Below are positions 5,541 through 15,065 of a stretch of 44,834 nucleotides of DNA, piece by piece. Source of the DNA: a virus. The position numbers were made by a program, and so were the translations under genes. The notes beneath the pieces were generated by a model, which saw only the letters and a list, made by a program, of their open reading frames with translations, ran no database searches and was not told the origin of the DNA. The stretch spans positions 1-44,834 of IMG/VR virus record IMGVR_UViG_3300032086_002777; one strand, given 5' to 3'. Each line of letters opens with the position of its first letter. The first letter of the stretch is position 1.

Positions 5541-7252
5541 GGTTCTCAGACTATTCTCCTGAAGACTTAGCGAATATGACCGATGAGCAGCTCCAGCAGC
5601 TCGCCGGTGATTTTGCGACCGCGTTAGATGTTGACCGCAAGCAGAACCAGCTTGAGTATTATCGCCCGGTGTCGGATGACGCCATGCGGATACACATGAC
5701 ACCTGCTGACTTGGTTGGGATAGGCGGTGGTAACGGGTCTGGGAAGACTGAGTCAACCATAGTTGAAATGATCACATGTGCCACCGGGGTGTTCCCGCAG
5801 TGGATGCGTGAGGCATACGAGAAAGAGTGGGGTCCAGACTGGTGGCAGTTCAAATCACCGGGTCCAATGAATTGTCGTGTCATCATCGCGTCGTTGACGT
5901 CGATGCTCGAAATGATGATGCTGCCGAAGTTACGCTGGGATCAGTGGACAGGTACGCTGCCGGTTGGTGGCGATAAAGGTCACTGGGGCTGGATACCAAA
6001 GCGGTGCCTGATAGATGAGAAGTGGGAGAGCAGCTGGAAGTCGAAGGCGAATACACTGCACATCAAAAGCTACCATCCGATCACCGGCGAAGAGCGCGGC
6101 GTAAGTCACATCCAGTTCATGTCGAATGACCAAGATCCAAAGAACATGGTGGGTAACGACATCCAGTTCGTAATGATGGATGAGCCGTCAACGTATCCAG
6201 TGTTCTTGGAGAACCAGGCTCGTACCATGCGTGGTAACGGTCGGATATTCTTATCCATGACCTGGCCAGATGATCCTACGATCGCAGTAGACTGGATATT
6301 TGAAGAGATATACGAACCTGGCAAACGTGGCGCTGAGGCGCTGGCGAAAAACGGGGATGTACCTGAAGTAGAGTGGATCGAACTGCTCACACGTAACAAC
6401 AAACACCTGAATCAAGATAAAGTGAATCGCCAAGCTGGGCGTTGGTCTGCTGAGATGCAGGCAGTACGTCTTGAAGGTAAGCCGATACGATTTAGTAACT
6501 TGGTGCACCCACTGTACACCGGGCCTGATGTCGAGAAGCACTGGTGCTTCAAAGCTGAGAAAGAAACTCACCTTGACTCTGATGGCCAGTGCCTGTGCTG
6601 CGGTGCCAAAAATCACGTATCGTTCTGCCATACGTTTGACTTTGAAGTTGAGCAGAATTGGCCGGTCGTGTTTATACTTGACCCTCACCCACGTAAGCCG
6701 CACATGATGCAGTGGGTAGCGATAGACCCGAACGATAACTTTTGGCAGATAGCTGAGTTGTCGATTGACGATACACCAGATGTCATGGCCAGAGCTGTGA
6801 AAGAGATTGAGTACGAGATGCGCCTTAGTGTGCAGTTGCGCCTAATTGACCCTAACATGGGCAGGTCGCCATCAAGTGCACGTAACCGCGGTCGTACATG
6901 GCAGGATGAGTTTGCGGAAGCTGGTATAATCTGTGAGCTGGCAGATGACTCAAGTGTAGGTCGCGCGAAAGTAGATGAGTGGCTGAAGCCTGATGAGAGC
7001 ACTCACGAGCCAAGGCTGTACATACACCCACGCTGTGCGAGCACCATCTCACAGCTGAAACGGTATCGCTGGGATGAGCACAAAGTAACTTTGGAAAGGG
7101 AGCAAAAACAAACTCCGAAGCCTAAAGATGATGACTTCCCGAACAATCTGAAGTATCTTGCTAATAGAGATCCATGCTTTCAAGAGTTCTTGAACGTTGG
7201 CAGGGTCATTAATACAAGATTCAAAAAGAACACCAGAGGCAGGGATAGATAA
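5537..7252 (+). CDS. terL: Terminase large subunit
   Basis: ATP-driven DNA packaging motor and headful nuclease. The Walker A motif GGNGSGKT is at residues 64-71 and the Walker B FVMMDE at 211-216. The C-terminal RNase H-like nuclease contributes Asp382 (VVFILD) and Asp438 (LRLIDPN). Between the two domains, residues 350-366 carry a Cys/His-rich insert (CLCC, then His360, Cys364, His365) that looks like a zinc site and is not universal in the family. Length, 571 aa, is normal. It sits directly before the portal operon segment and starts in an ATGA overlap. Confidence 0.95.
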   Translation: MRFSDYSPEDLANMTDEQLQQLAGDFATALDVDRKQNQLEYYRPVSDDAMRIHMTPADLVGIGGGNGSGKTESTIVEMITCATGVFPQWMREAYEKEWGPDWWQFKSPGPMNCRVIIASLTSMLEMMMLPKLRWDQWTGTLPVGGDKGHWGWIPKRCLIDEKWESSWKSKANTLHIKSYHPITGEERGVSHIQFMSNDQDPKNMVGNDIQFVMMDEPSTYPVFLENQARTMRGNGRIFLSMTWPDDPTIAVDWIFEEIYEPGKRGAEALAKNGDVPEVEWIELLTRNNKHLNQDKVNRQAGRWSAEMQAVRLEGKPIRFSNLVHPLYTGPDVEKHWCFKAEKETHLDSDGQCLCCGAKNHVSFCHTFDFEVEQNWPVVFILDPHPRKPHMMQWVAIDPNDNFWQIAELSIDDTPDVMARAVKEIEYEMRLSVQLRLIDPNMGRSPSSARNRGRTWQDEFAEAGIICELADDSSVGRAKVDEWLKPDESTHEPRLYIHPRCASTISQLKRYRWDEHKVTLEREQKQTPKPKDDDFPNNLKYLANRDPCFQEFLNVGRVINTRFKKNTRGRDR

Positions 7253-7497
7253 TGGCCACAATCACAACATGTGACGGATGTAAAAACCCAATTTCAGGCA
7301 AGCCAGTTTCAGTAGGGCTTGTCACCAAAAACGAATATTGCGAAACATGTGGCGGCATAGCGAAAGATATGTTAGCAGAGATCGACAACTTACATGACAA
7401 GATGGCAGACCTGTGGCATACTCAGCTGTCAAGCATTAAAGATAACTTTCGTGATAAGTTAGAGACTTTACCTGATGAGCACCCAGACTACGAGTAG
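7252..7497 (+). CDS. Small zinc-ribbon protein, 81 aa
   Basis: The N-terminal half holds two CxxC pairs (CDGC at residues 8-11 and CETC at about 30-33), a classical zinc ribbon. The C-terminal half (residues 37-81) is a charged helix, possibly a coiled coil. The start lies in an overlap with the TerL stop. It is probably a packaging or head-assembly accessory because of its place between TerL and portal, but the function is unknown. Confidence 0.65.
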   Translation: MATITTCDGCKNPISGKPVSVGLVTKNEYCETCGGIAKDMLAEIDNLHDKMADLWHTQLSSIKDNFRDKLETLPDEHPDYE

Positions 7498-7873
7498 AAT
7501 AGGCCACTGCCCATGCTGTGGCACCCAAATCGCAGACGGTGCGACGTATTTCACATCTGGCCCTCTTAACGGCCAAATGCGTTCAATATCACGTTGGTTC
7601 AATGCGTTTGACGTAGTTGTCATATCAACTGCAGGACATCAAATACACGTCAAATTGTGCGGGTTATGTGCAGAATCAGCTCATTTAGGCGAAAATCTGC
7701 GTGTTATCTGGAACTGGATCATAGAAGGCTTCGAGCTAGAAGCTACGAAAGAATACCGCGCAAGCATTGGCGCAATCAACTTATCAAAAAATCAGCTAGA
7801 CCAGCAATACAAGACGATTGAAGGTCTGAAGAAAAACACATTAGTCGGCGTTTATACCAAGCGCGGAGTTTGA
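7475..7873 (+). CDS. Zinc-finger-containing hypothetical protein, 132 aa
   Basis: Contains CPCC (residues 12-15) and CGLC (about 62-65), spaced to form one zinc site around a beta hairpin, followed by a long helical C-terminus (residues 75-132). It overlaps the preceding zinc-ribbon gene by 23 bases, and both carry a two-part zinc plus helix design, although they are not obviously homologous. It lies 7 bases before the portal gene. Function unknown. Confidence 0.6.
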   Translation: MSTQTTSRIGHCPCCGTQIADGATYFTSGPLNGQMRSISRWFNAFDVVVISTAGHQIHVKLCGLCAESAHLGENLRVIWNWIIEGFELEATKEYRASIGAINLSKNQLDQQYKTIEGLKKNTLVGVYTKRGV

Positions 7874-7880
7874 GGTAATT

Positions 7881-10199
7881 ATGGTAGATCAAGTAACCGT
7901 ACAGGAAAAAGCGGACATCAAACGAACTCGCGCACGCCCAAAGACTTTAAAGTTTGACAAGGCAGAGATCGCAAAGCGTGTAATTCAATTTGCTGACGAT
8001 GATATGTACGCACGTACTGACTTCATGGAAGCTCGACTACAACGATATGCCAAATTTCGTAACTGGGTAGAACGTGACACCGGCCCTTGGCAGGATTCAA
8101 GTGATGTAGCACTACCAGACATGATGACACACTCAACAAAGCTCCAAGATATTTTGGTCAACGCGATCATGTCATCACAGCCTCCAATCTCAGCAATGGC
8201 ACGTAACAAAGCTGATGTGGCCAAAGAATCTACCATCGACGATTTGATCCAGCACCAACTATTCGTAGACATGAAAGGCACCGTACTAATCGGTGATTTA
8301 GTAGAGTGCTTCGTGAACGACGGTGTATTCACAACTCACATACCATGGGTCCAAGAGCGCCGCGATATAATCGACATTCGCACATTCCCAGCGATCCCAG
8401 ATGAATTGCTACCACGTCAATATTTTATCGCCAAGATCCGTGAAGAATTCCCACAAGCGTTAGTCCAGTCCGTAGGAAATAGTGACTGGGACTTCAACGT
8501 TGAGGACGGCAAAGAAGTATTCTTAGCACGCTTCTACACCACAGACGAAGACAAGGTAGAGCTGTTCATGGAGCGTGAAGTCGAAGTATTTAATGGCCCA
8601 CGCCCAAGTGTAAAAGACATTGACGAAGTATTGCACCCATGGCGTGCAGCCAACTTGCAAATGCCTGGGCCATCAAACCCAGGCGGTGCAGCTCATGTAG
8701 TATTGGTAGACTACCCAACGATCGACGAGATACGTCGTTTGAAAAAAGCCGGTCATTATGACTTGATCACTGAAGAGCAACTAGAATCATTAGATCAGTT
8801 TGCACGTACTCGCGTAAACGAAGAATTTAAAGACCAGAAAGATGCACTTCAAGGTACTGAGGAAGTCGATGAGCGCGACGCGAGCCACAAGACCTTAACC
8901 CGCTACATTTGCTATGACGTATGGGACGGCAAAGATGTCATCTGGTACGTATTGCGCGAAGGTGAGATCATGCTCAAAGCAGCTCATCTAACAGAGATCT
9001 ACCCAGCAAATCCGCCACGTCGCCCATTCGCGGAAGCTACATTTTTGCCGGTAAAAGGCCGCCGTTTGTCGATCTCATATCTTGAGCAGATGGAAGGTCT
9101 ACACGATGCCAGTAAAGAGCTATTTGATCAGATGATCGACGCCGGTACGCTATCGAACAGCCCATTCTTCTTCTACAAAGCGAATGCTCAGAACCCAGAC
9201 GCGATCCGATTAGGCCCAGGTGATGGTATGCCTATGACTAACCCGCGTGAAGACATATTCTTCCCAAATATCCAGAATAATCAGACATTTGGCATAAATG
9301 CTTACAGCATTCTCGAAGGTCTACAAGGTCGAGTCACACTGACTAATGATTTGAACTTCGGCGGTGTACCACAAGGCGGATCATCAGCACTACGTACTGA
9401 AGGCAACATGCAGTTAGTACTTGGTCAATCAGAATCACGTCCTGAGCGCATTATACGTCGCCTATTCGAAGGTTTGGCTGAGATGTACCACCAAATTCAC
9501 GAATTAAATCAGCGTTATCTGCCAGATGACAAGAAAATACTCAAATCTGGCAATTTAGACCAAGATGCAGACCCATACCAAACCATCAAGGATATAAGCG
9601 AAATCCAAGGCCGTATGGAGTTCAAATTCAGTGCAAACGTGCTAAATACCTCGAAATCAGGTATGCAGCAAGCGATGAACGCGATCACAGGGCTATTGGC
9701 GTCAGAGCTGATGATTCAAACAGGTATTGTATCGCCTGAGCAGCTATACAACATCGCTGAAGAAACGATCAAAGCACTTGGTCAAGATCCTCGCAAGTTC
9801 ATTAAGAAACCAACACCAGATAGCGGCTTAATGAAGTACTTCGCTGAAGAAGCGATCTTGCAGATAATGAATAACAGCAAGCCAGTAGGCCGCCCAGCAG
9901 AAGCTGGTGGTGCTACAGAGCATCTACAGTACTTAATTCAATTTACTGAGTCAGATAACTTTGGCCACCTAACTGAGAAGCAAGTAGGTGAGTTCAAAGC
10001 ATACTTAGAGCGCATTCAAGCCATGGCTCAACAAGAGGCTCAGCTACAACAGCAAGCCGCAGCAGCAGGCTCACGAGGTCAGGCACGATCTGCACCAGCA
10101 GGACCAGGCCCAAACAGTGAAGTCATCAAAGCGATGCAGCCGCAGCAGCTTAGCAACAATGAAACGTTCGCACCACAACCAGGGGAGCCAGGCGCATGA
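7881..10199 (+). CDS. Portal protein
   Basis: Dodecameric ring at one capsid vertex through which DNA enters and leaves. At 772 aa it is in the size range of P22-like podoviral portals. The body includes a long alpha/beta clip and wing region and motifs seen in these portals (SISYLEQMEGLHDASKELFD near residue 395; a segment near 490-520 with RTEGNMQLVLGQSESRPERI). The C-terminus from about 715 is Gln/Ala-rich, like the barrel-forming helices that protrude into the head. ATG follows a GAGGTAATT site. Confidence 0.9.
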   Translation: MVDQVTVQEKADIKRTRARPKTLKFDKAEIAKRVIQFADDDMYARTDFMEARLQRYAKFRNWVERDTGPWQDSSDVALPDMMTHSTKLQDILVNAIMSSQPPISAMARNKADVAKESTIDDLIQHQLFVDMKGTVLIGDLVECFVNDGVFTTHIPWVQERRDIIDIRTFPAIPDELLPRQYFIAKIREEFPQALVQSVGNSDWDFNVEDGKEVFLARFYTTDEDKVELFMEREVEVFNGPRPSVKDIDEVLHPWRAANLQMPGPSNPGGAAHVVLVDYPTIDEIRRLKKAGHYDLITEEQLESLDQFARTRVNEEFKDQKDALQGTEEVDERDASHKTLTRYICYDVWDGKDVIWYVLREGEIMLKAAHLTEIYPANPPRRPFAEATFLPVKGRRLSISYLEQMEGLHDASKELFDQMIDAGTLSNSPFFFYKANAQNPDAIRLGPGDGMPMTNPREDIFFPNIQNNQTFGINAYSILEGLQGRVTLTNDLNFGGVPQGGSSALRTEGNMQLVLGQSESRPERIIRRLFEGLAEMYHQIHELNQRYLPDDKKILKSGNLDQDADPYQTIKDISEIQGRMEFKFSANVLNTSKSGMQQAMNAITGLLASELMIQTGIVSPEQLYNIAEETIKALGQDPRKFIKKPTPDSGLMKYFAEEAILQIMNNSKPVGRPAEAGGATEHLQYLIQFTESDNFGHLTEKQVGEFKAYLERIQAMAQQEAQLQQQAAAAGSRGQARSAPAGPGPNSEVIKAMQPQQLSNNETFAPQPGEPGA

Positions 10200-10552
10200 T
10201 CGACAAAGGTGACTACGAAAGGCTCTTAGAGAGAAAGAGTAAAGAGTCTGCCCAAGAAAGTATGACGACCCACCGCATCAAAGCGGTAGGCGCACTGCTG
10301 GCAGACAAGCTCAGCTCAGATCCATCTTGGGCTAAATTCCAGCAAGAAGCTGCTAACAAAATCAAGGCAGCAGAAGCAGCTGTGACAGCGTACCGTGCAG
10401 TGCTGCTTGATCCGACTACAACCAACTCAGAACAGATCGCCCGTGCCAAAATCGGGATGCACGCACATCAAGCCATAGCGGACTCATATATGGACATGCT
10501 GCAATTCCCGAACAGAGAAAAAGAGAAGGCAGGTGTTGACTCTGAAATTTGA
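10196..10552 (+). CDS. Hypothetical helical protein, 118 aa
   Basis: It starts in an ATGA overlap with the portal stop and is therefore probably co-translated with it. The sequence is almost entirely helical, alanine- and lysine-rich (AANKIKAAEAAVTAYRAVLL at about 46-65). The position between portal and scaffold suggests a head-assembly role. No domain was recognised. Its 3' end contains the -35 element of a promoter for the capsid genes. Confidence 0.6.
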   Translation: MIDKGDYERLLERKSKESAQESMTTHRIKAVGALLADKLSSDPSWAKFQQEAANKIKAAEAAVTAYRAVLLDPTTTNSEQIARAKIGMHAHQAIADSYMDMLQFPNREKEKAGVDSEI

Positions 10553-10564
10553 GTACTGTATAAA
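10536..10564 (+). promoter_or_regulatory. Predicted strong sigma70 promoter for scaffold and capsid genes
   Basis: TTGACT (10536-10541), a 17-base spacer and TATAAA (10559-10564) give five of six matches at both elements. The predicted transcript start is near 10571, about 59 bases before the scaffold gene. Extra transcription of scaffold, decoration and capsid genes would match their high copy need. Confidence 0.65.
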
Positions 10565-10629
10565 TACATCTGAAGGCATTATAGAGACTAGCCACCTCAT
10601 GCGTCACGGCACTAACGTAGGAATGAAAC

Positions 10630-11412
10630 ATGGACACAGATAACGACGTAAATATCGAAGATGAAGACTTCGAGTTCGACGAAAGCCAGATCCCAGAAGG
10701 GGTTCGCAAGCAAATTGAAAAGCGAGCACGTGATGGGTACATACCAAAAGATCGGTATGATTCAGCAACTGGCAAATTAAAAGATGAGATCGCTAAACTA
10801 AGCGCGGCACCAGCCCAGGCTCCAGCGCCTAAGCCAGTGTACACACGTGCTCAGCTTCGAGAAGCGGTACACCAAGGTACAATTGACGAAGATCAAATGG
10901 ATGAAATTTGGTCACGCCAAGTGTTAGAGCAGGCACGCGAAGAAGCTCGTAAAGAAGCTCAGCAAAATGTCAGCTCAACTAGCACACAGGCTAAGTTAGA
11001 AACTACCTTACGTGCATACGCTGAAGCAGTTGAAGGTCTTAACGACCCAGGCAGTGATAATCGCAGAGCGGTTGAAGAAGCCTACGAAGACTTAGTAAGT
11101 CTCCAAGGTGAGCCAACTACAACTCTTGCGAAACAGCAGTTAGAAGCAGCCGCATGTCGAGCAGCTTTTGGCCCACTAGCCAAATTGGAAGGTCGTGTGA
11201 ATCGTTTGAAGCGCAAACCTAATTCGTTCTCAGAAGAAGGTAGCACAGAACACAGCGGGGCTTCTGGCTCACCAGTAAAAGGTGTACCGAAGCATTTAGT
11301 AAGTTACTACCAGCCGTTGATTGACCGTGGCATGTATAAAGATTGGGATGCTGTGAAAGCAGAACTCAAGTACGCAAGCCCCCAAGTCAAGCAGCGAAAT
11401 AACTCAAAGTAA
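10630..11412 (+). CDS. Scaffold protein (putative)
   Basis: Predicted internal assembly scaffold. The evidence is the position between portal and capsid, the very acidic N-terminus (residues 1-22), long charged helices rich in Ala, Glu and Lys (residues 75-160), a Pro/Ala linker around 60-70, and a basic C-terminal segment that could contact capsid subunits. No protease gene is visible nearby, so the scaffold may leave intact. It has its own upstream promoter. Confidence 0.7.
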   Translation: MDTDNDVNIEDEDFEFDESQIPEGVRKQIEKRARDGYIPKDRYDSATGKLKDEIAKLSAAPAQAPAPKPVYTRAQLREAVHQGTIDEDQMDEIWSRQVLEQAREEARKEAQQNVSSTSTQAKLETTLRAYAEAVEGLNDPGSDNRRAVEEAYEDLVSLQGEPTTTLAKQQLEAAACRAAFGPLAKLEGRVNRLKRKPNSFSEEGSTEHSGASGSPVKGVPKHLVSYYQPLIDRGMYKDWDAVKAELKYASPQVKQRNNSK

Positions 11413-11443
11413 TAAGTCATTGCCGTGACAAGAGGAAATTGAC

Positions 11444-12142
11444 ATGGAATTTAGTTATACACTCTCAGGCGCTACACCTCGTAAGCGCCTAGTGATTTTA
11501 GGGGAGCAAAGCGATGTCGCTGGCGTCCCTTTAATTGCAGGAACCGCAGCGAAAGCAGGCCCAATTAAAGCCAGCACCACAGCTGCTGTAGATACACTTG
11601 GCGTACAGATCAACGTACCTACCAATTCGTACCAAACTGCTAAAAATACAGACAACTCAGAAAACGCATCAATCGCTGAAGTAATCGTCAGCCCAGATGC
11701 AGTTTACAAAGTTCGTCTATCAGGTAGCTCTACTTCTGGTACAGCACTTACCACATACACCGCGTCAGCAACTGCATCTGATGGTGCCACTGCTACATTC
11801 GCATCATTAGCATCTACCTTCGACGAAGGCACGCTACACTGCATCACTGGTGCTAACAAAGGTGTAAGCCGTCGTATCGCGTCAATCACTACTAACGTAG
11901 CAACATTGACTGTAGCGTTCCCAGCGGCCATCACTTCTGGTGATGAGTTTATCGTTGTACCTTACGCGCCAGATACAGCGTTGCAGTATGTGCAGCTAAC
12001 CTCAGACCTTACTGAGCTAGATGCGTCAGTTGCAGTAGATACGGATAACGTGAACTTCCGCGTTGTTGAAATGAAACTAGCAGGTGTTAGTGATAGCTAC
12101 GCATACGTAGTAGCCGCAGACCACCTATACGGCCAAGGCTAA
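11444..12142 (+). CDS. Head decoration-like protein (putative), 232 aa
   Basis: Beta-rich, Thr/Ser/Ala-rich protein immediately before the major capsid gene, the usual place of capsid cement proteins. It contains repeated strand patterns (residues 75-175) and no membrane or enzymatic motif. The start follows GAGGAAATTGAC. The decoration role is inferred from position and composition; a minor head protein is possible. Confidence 0.55.
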   Translation: MEFSYTLSGATPRKRLVILGEQSDVAGVPLIAGTAAKAGPIKASTTAAVDTLGVQINVPTNSYQTAKNTDNSENASIAEVIVSPDAVYKVRLSGSSTSGTALTTYTASATASDGATATFASLASTFDEGTLHCITGANKGVSRRIASITTNVATLTVAFPAAITSGDEFIVVPYAPDTALQYVQLTSDLTELDASVAVDTDNVNFRVVEMKLAGVSDSYAYVVAADHLYGQG

Positions 12143-12154
12143 CAGGAGGCTATC

Positions 12155-13072
12155 ATGGCAGCACCACATACATCTTCGAATTTTGGCGATCTACTAGACC
12201 CACGATTCCAGAAAATTTTCCACGAGCAGTACCAAGAACTGCCTGACATGTTGTCTAAGTTATATACCTCTGAAGGCCACAACGGTCGTGCGGATATGAC
12301 TTGGAGTCAAATCGGCACCATTGCGGACTTTGAAGAGTTCTCAGGTAACGTGAACTACAATTCACAGAACCAAGGTTATGACACTCGTGCAACCTACAAA
12401 GAATTCACGAACGGTATTCAAGTTGAGCGTAAATTGTTCGACGATGACCAATACAACGTGATGGATCAAAAACCTCGCGGTCTAGCGACAGCAGCTCAGC
12501 GTACCCGTCAGAAGCATGGTGCTCAACTACTGAACAACGCGTTCTCAGTTGACAACACCTTCGCTGTAAACTCTGAAGGCGTAGCACTGTGCTCTGACAG
12601 CCATACTACCACCTCTGGTGCATCAACAGCTTCTGGCTTTGATAACAAAGGTACTTCTGCACTGTCTGCGACAGCTGTAGCAGCAGCCCGCATCCAAATG
12701 GTTGGCTACCGTGGCGACCAAGCTGAGCGCATTAGCGTAATGCCAAACGAGATCTGGATTCCTAACGCCCTTTACGAAGAAGCGTTCGAAATCACCCAAT
12801 CTATGGGTAAACTAGATACTCCAAACAACAACCGCAACGTACATGAAAGCCAGTACGAAATCATCGAGTGGAACTACTTGACTGATGCTAACAACTGGTT
12901 CATGGCTGACTCTACCATGCGTAAGCAAAAAGTGTTCTGGGTAGACCGTACCCCACTTGAGTTCGCGATGGCGGAAGACTTCGATACGTTCATTGCCAAG
13001 TGGCGCGCATACATGCGTTACACTGCAGCATGGACCGATTGGCGTTGGGTGTTTGGCGCTCAAGTAAGCTAA
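12155..13072 (+). CDS. Major capsid protein
   Basis: HK97-fold shell protein by context and pattern, similar in style to Mu gpT-like capsid proteins. Features include an N-terminal arm, an E-loop-like stretch rich in Asn and Tyr at about 68-88, the helix-bearing segment KPRGLATAAQRTRQKHGAQL (about 107-126), and a C-terminal beta/Trp-rich part ending YTAAWTDWRWVFGAQ. At 305 aa it is typical. The gene has the strongest ribosome-binding site in the block (AGGAGG) and is followed by an intrinsic terminator, both fitting very high expression. Confidence 0.88.
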   Translation: MAAPHTSSNFGDLLDPRFQKIFHEQYQELPDMLSKLYTSEGHNGRADMTWSQIGTIADFEEFSGNVNYNSQNQGYDTRATYKEFTNGIQVERKLFDDDQYNVMDQKPRGLATAAQRTRQKHGAQLLNNAFSVDNTFAVNSEGVALCSDSHTTTSGASTASGFDNKGTSALSATAVAAARIQMVGYRGDQAERISVMPNEIWIPNALYEEAFEITQSMGKLDTPNNNRNVHESQYEIIEWNYLTDANNWFMADSTMRKQKVFWVDRTPLEFAMAEDFDTFIAKWRAYMRYTAAWTDWRWVFGAQVS

Positions 13073-13078
13073 CAAGCT

Positions 13079-13104
13079 AAAAGGGCGGCCAAGGTCGCCC
13101 TTTT
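13079..13104 (+). terminator. Intrinsic terminator after the capsid gene
   Basis: Stem AAAAGGGCG (13079-13087) pairs with CGCCCTTTT (13096-13104) around an 8-base loop, ending in four T. It lies in the 46-base gap after the capsid stop and would separate the abundant capsid message from the downstream tail genes, probably with partial read-through. Confidence 0.85.
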
Positions 13105-13118
13105 GCACTGAGGTTATT

Positions 13119-13310
13119 ATGACAAACAAGTTTTACAATGATATGACGACTAAGAGTGACAAAGGTGCCGCAACAGGCGCTCAAGGCACTAAAGCTAACG
13201 TCACAGCAGACAGCACAGCCAACTGGCCTGGTATCCCAGGTAAAGCTGGTCCAGACCGCTCTGCAGGTGTAGAAAAGGTAAAGACAACCGTTAAGTCCGA
13301 AGGGATTTAG
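13119..13310 (+). CDS. Hypothetical small protein, 63 aa
   Basis: Short, low-complexity protein rich in Lys, Ala, Gly and Thr, probably unstructured. The start follows GAGGTTATT. It is the first gene after the capsid terminator. Function unknown; a minor virion component is possible. Confidence 0.55.
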   Translation: MTNKFYNDMTTKSDKGAATGAQGTKANVTADSTANWPGIPGKAGPDRSAGVEKVKTTVKSEGI

Positions 13311-13348
13311 CAGACACAACGCATTTTAGTAGCGAAGGAGCTATAACA

Positions 13349-13969
13349 ATGTCAAGCTTATTACGACCAAACCAAACAGCTGAATTAACCGAAGAAAAAG
13401 CTCGCATCGCCGCAGCACTTCGTGACCGCCCTGAAATGGTGCAAGACAAAGCCTCTGCCCGTAAGCAGATGAGCGAAATTGATAAGATGCTTGATACACA
13501 AGCACCTAAGACGCTGACCGGCAAAGAAAAAGATGAAGCCGCGAAACGTGCTGACAGCTTGCGTGACAAAATCTTACAAGGTATGCCTTCGAAAGAAGAG
13601 ATGCGCCAATGCCCAGTAGGTGCGATCAAAAAGCATACCAATTGGGAAAAGCGTAACAAGAAAAACTTAGCTGAGTGGAAAGAGCTGCAGCTACGTTTGA
13701 ACAAAGATACTGATGATGTAGATGTGGCGAACTTTGAACGCTACCGCCCTACAAAATCAACGCTGAATATTCACAACCCTATTGTGGAAAGCAAAGACTT
13801 TCACAATATCGAAAATGCAGCACCTGCGTTAGTATTAAAAGACGCGGATTTAAAACTAATCAAAGAGCGTGCTCCTGAAGAAGTTTATGGCCGTCTAGCA
13901 CTGATGGATCGTGAGCAACGTGCGCTCGTAGTGCAGCAGTTCATTACGAACTGGTCGCCTAAGAAATAG
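13349..13969 (+). CDS. Hypothetical virion-region protein, 206 aa
   Basis: Highly charged, largely helical protein (Lys, Glu, Asp, Arg). Residues 1-75 form long helices, and 100-150 are basic. It lies between capsid and tail genes and follows an AAGGAG ribosome-binding site. No family was recognised; a head-completion or assembly role is suggested only by position. Confidence 0.6.
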   Translation: MSSLLRPNQTAELTEEKARIAAALRDRPEMVQDKASARKQMSEIDKMLDTQAPKTLTGKEKDEAAKRADSLRDKILQGMPSKEEMRQCPVGAIKKHTNWEKRNKKNLAEWKELQLRLNKDTDDVDVANFERYRPTKSTLNIHNPIVESKDFHNIENAAPALVLKDADLKLIKERAPEEVYGRLALMDREQRALVVQQFITNWSPKK

Positions 13970-13978
13970 AGGTTCAAC

Positions 13979-14971
13979 ATGGCATCATTCCCATTCCAAT
14001 TCGAGTCAAATTTTGAGGTGAGTGATGCCTCTGAGTGGACCGCTACCGTCGGCACGCAAGTCGATGTAGCAGGTTATAAAGAATTAGCACGCCAGAAGTC
14101 TTTTGGTATGCCTTATCGTGGCGCATACGCGCTACGCGCTACACTAGGTACTGACACTGACTCATATGTCCGCAGTACCACCGTGGCGATCACATCAGGC
14201 CAGGTAGGTCACGCTCGCTTTATGTTCTACATAGGCGATGACCTAACAGCCAGCACAACCACTGAAATCTTACTTTATACGACTCAACCTGCTGTAGCAG
14301 CACTTGGACTTCAAGTAAGCTCGACAGGCGACATCAAGTTCGGCATCCGCTCAGGCACCGATGCGTTGACCGTATCAGATGTAGTGCTAGAACGCGGTCG
14401 TTGGTACACTGGTAAACTAATAGCTGATACGACTCAAACGAACACTTGTACAGCGACTATCGCTGAATTAGGCATCTCTGTAACGACTGCGAACGACATC
14501 GCTACCGGCGCTGTAACAGAAGGCCGCCTGGGTGTAATTGGCGTAGGCGCAGGATCATTGGCGGACATTACAGGCACAATATTGCTAGATCAGTTTGTAA
14601 GCGACTCTGCAGCGATTGACACTATTGAAGATCGTTATCCTCAACACCTTGTGCTAACAAAAACTAGCCACATCTTTTTAGGCCATGGCCATTTAGAGAG
14701 CATCCAGCTAGTAGCAGGTGCGGGTACTGACTGTGACGCGAAGTTTTACGACACTGACGTTGCGAGCACTTCAGACTACGACCTGAAGGCAGTGCAGACA
14801 AATAACACATCCAGCGAAGCCACTAACTATGACGGTCGTTCGAACATCAAGTTCTCGAAAGGTGCATACGCTGTCCTATCCGGGACTGACCCTCGTGTAA
14901 TCGTTACGATCACACATGCTCCTAACTATGGCTCAGACTCAACGTTGCGAGCACTAGCACTGGCCCGCTAA
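13979..14971 (+). CDS. Lectin-like beta-sandwich virion protein (putative), 330 aa
   Basis: The first two thirds (about residues 5-210) have the strand order and motifs of a concanavalin/LamG-type jelly-roll, including ALRATLGTDTDSYVRS, GHARFMFYIGDD, RGRWYTGKLIADTTQTN and a final ILLDQFV strand. A second small beta domain covers about 220-330. Such domains decorate heads or bind carbohydrate. The placement before the adaptor gene suggests a virion surface protein rather than a tail fibre, but this is inference. Confidence 0.6.
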   Translation: MASFPFQFESNFEVSDASEWTATVGTQVDVAGYKELARQKSFGMPYRGAYALRATLGTDTDSYVRSTTVAITSGQVGHARFMFYIGDDLTASTTTEILLYTTQPAVAALGLQVSSTGDIKFGIRSGTDALTVSDVVLERGRWYTGKLIADTTQTNTCTATIAELGISVTTANDIATGAVTEGRLGVIGVGAGSLADITGTILLDQFVSDSAAIDTIEDRYPQHLVLTKTSHIFLGHGHLESIQLVAGAGTDCDAKFYDTDVASTSDYDLKAVQTNNTSSEATNYDGRSNIKFSKGAYAVLSGTDPRVIVTITHAPNYGSDSTLRALALAR

Positions 14972-14972
14972 C

Positions 14973-15065
14973 ATGGCGGACAGTAATCAATTCAGCCGGT
15001 CGCTAACTCCAGAATTTCTACTGGAGGTAGCGAAAGGCTTTATACTCATAGAGAGGGATAACTAG
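14973..15065 (+). CDS. Possible 30-aa protein between head and adaptor genes
   Basis: ATG at 14973 opens a 30-codon frame starting MADSNQFSRSLTPEFLLEVAKG that fills the gap exactly and stops at 15063-15065, directly against the adaptor ATG. Its last codons contain the AGAGAGGGATAA site that would serve the adaptor. There is no clear ribosome-binding site of its own, so it may be translated by coupling, or it may be chance. Confidence 0.4.
   Translation: MADSNQFSRSLTPEFLLEVAKGFILIERDN

Noticed and set aside
6251-6703. Leftward frame of 150 codons inside TerL
   Set aside because: Opposite strand of a well-supported terminase gene; no site and no family resemblance.
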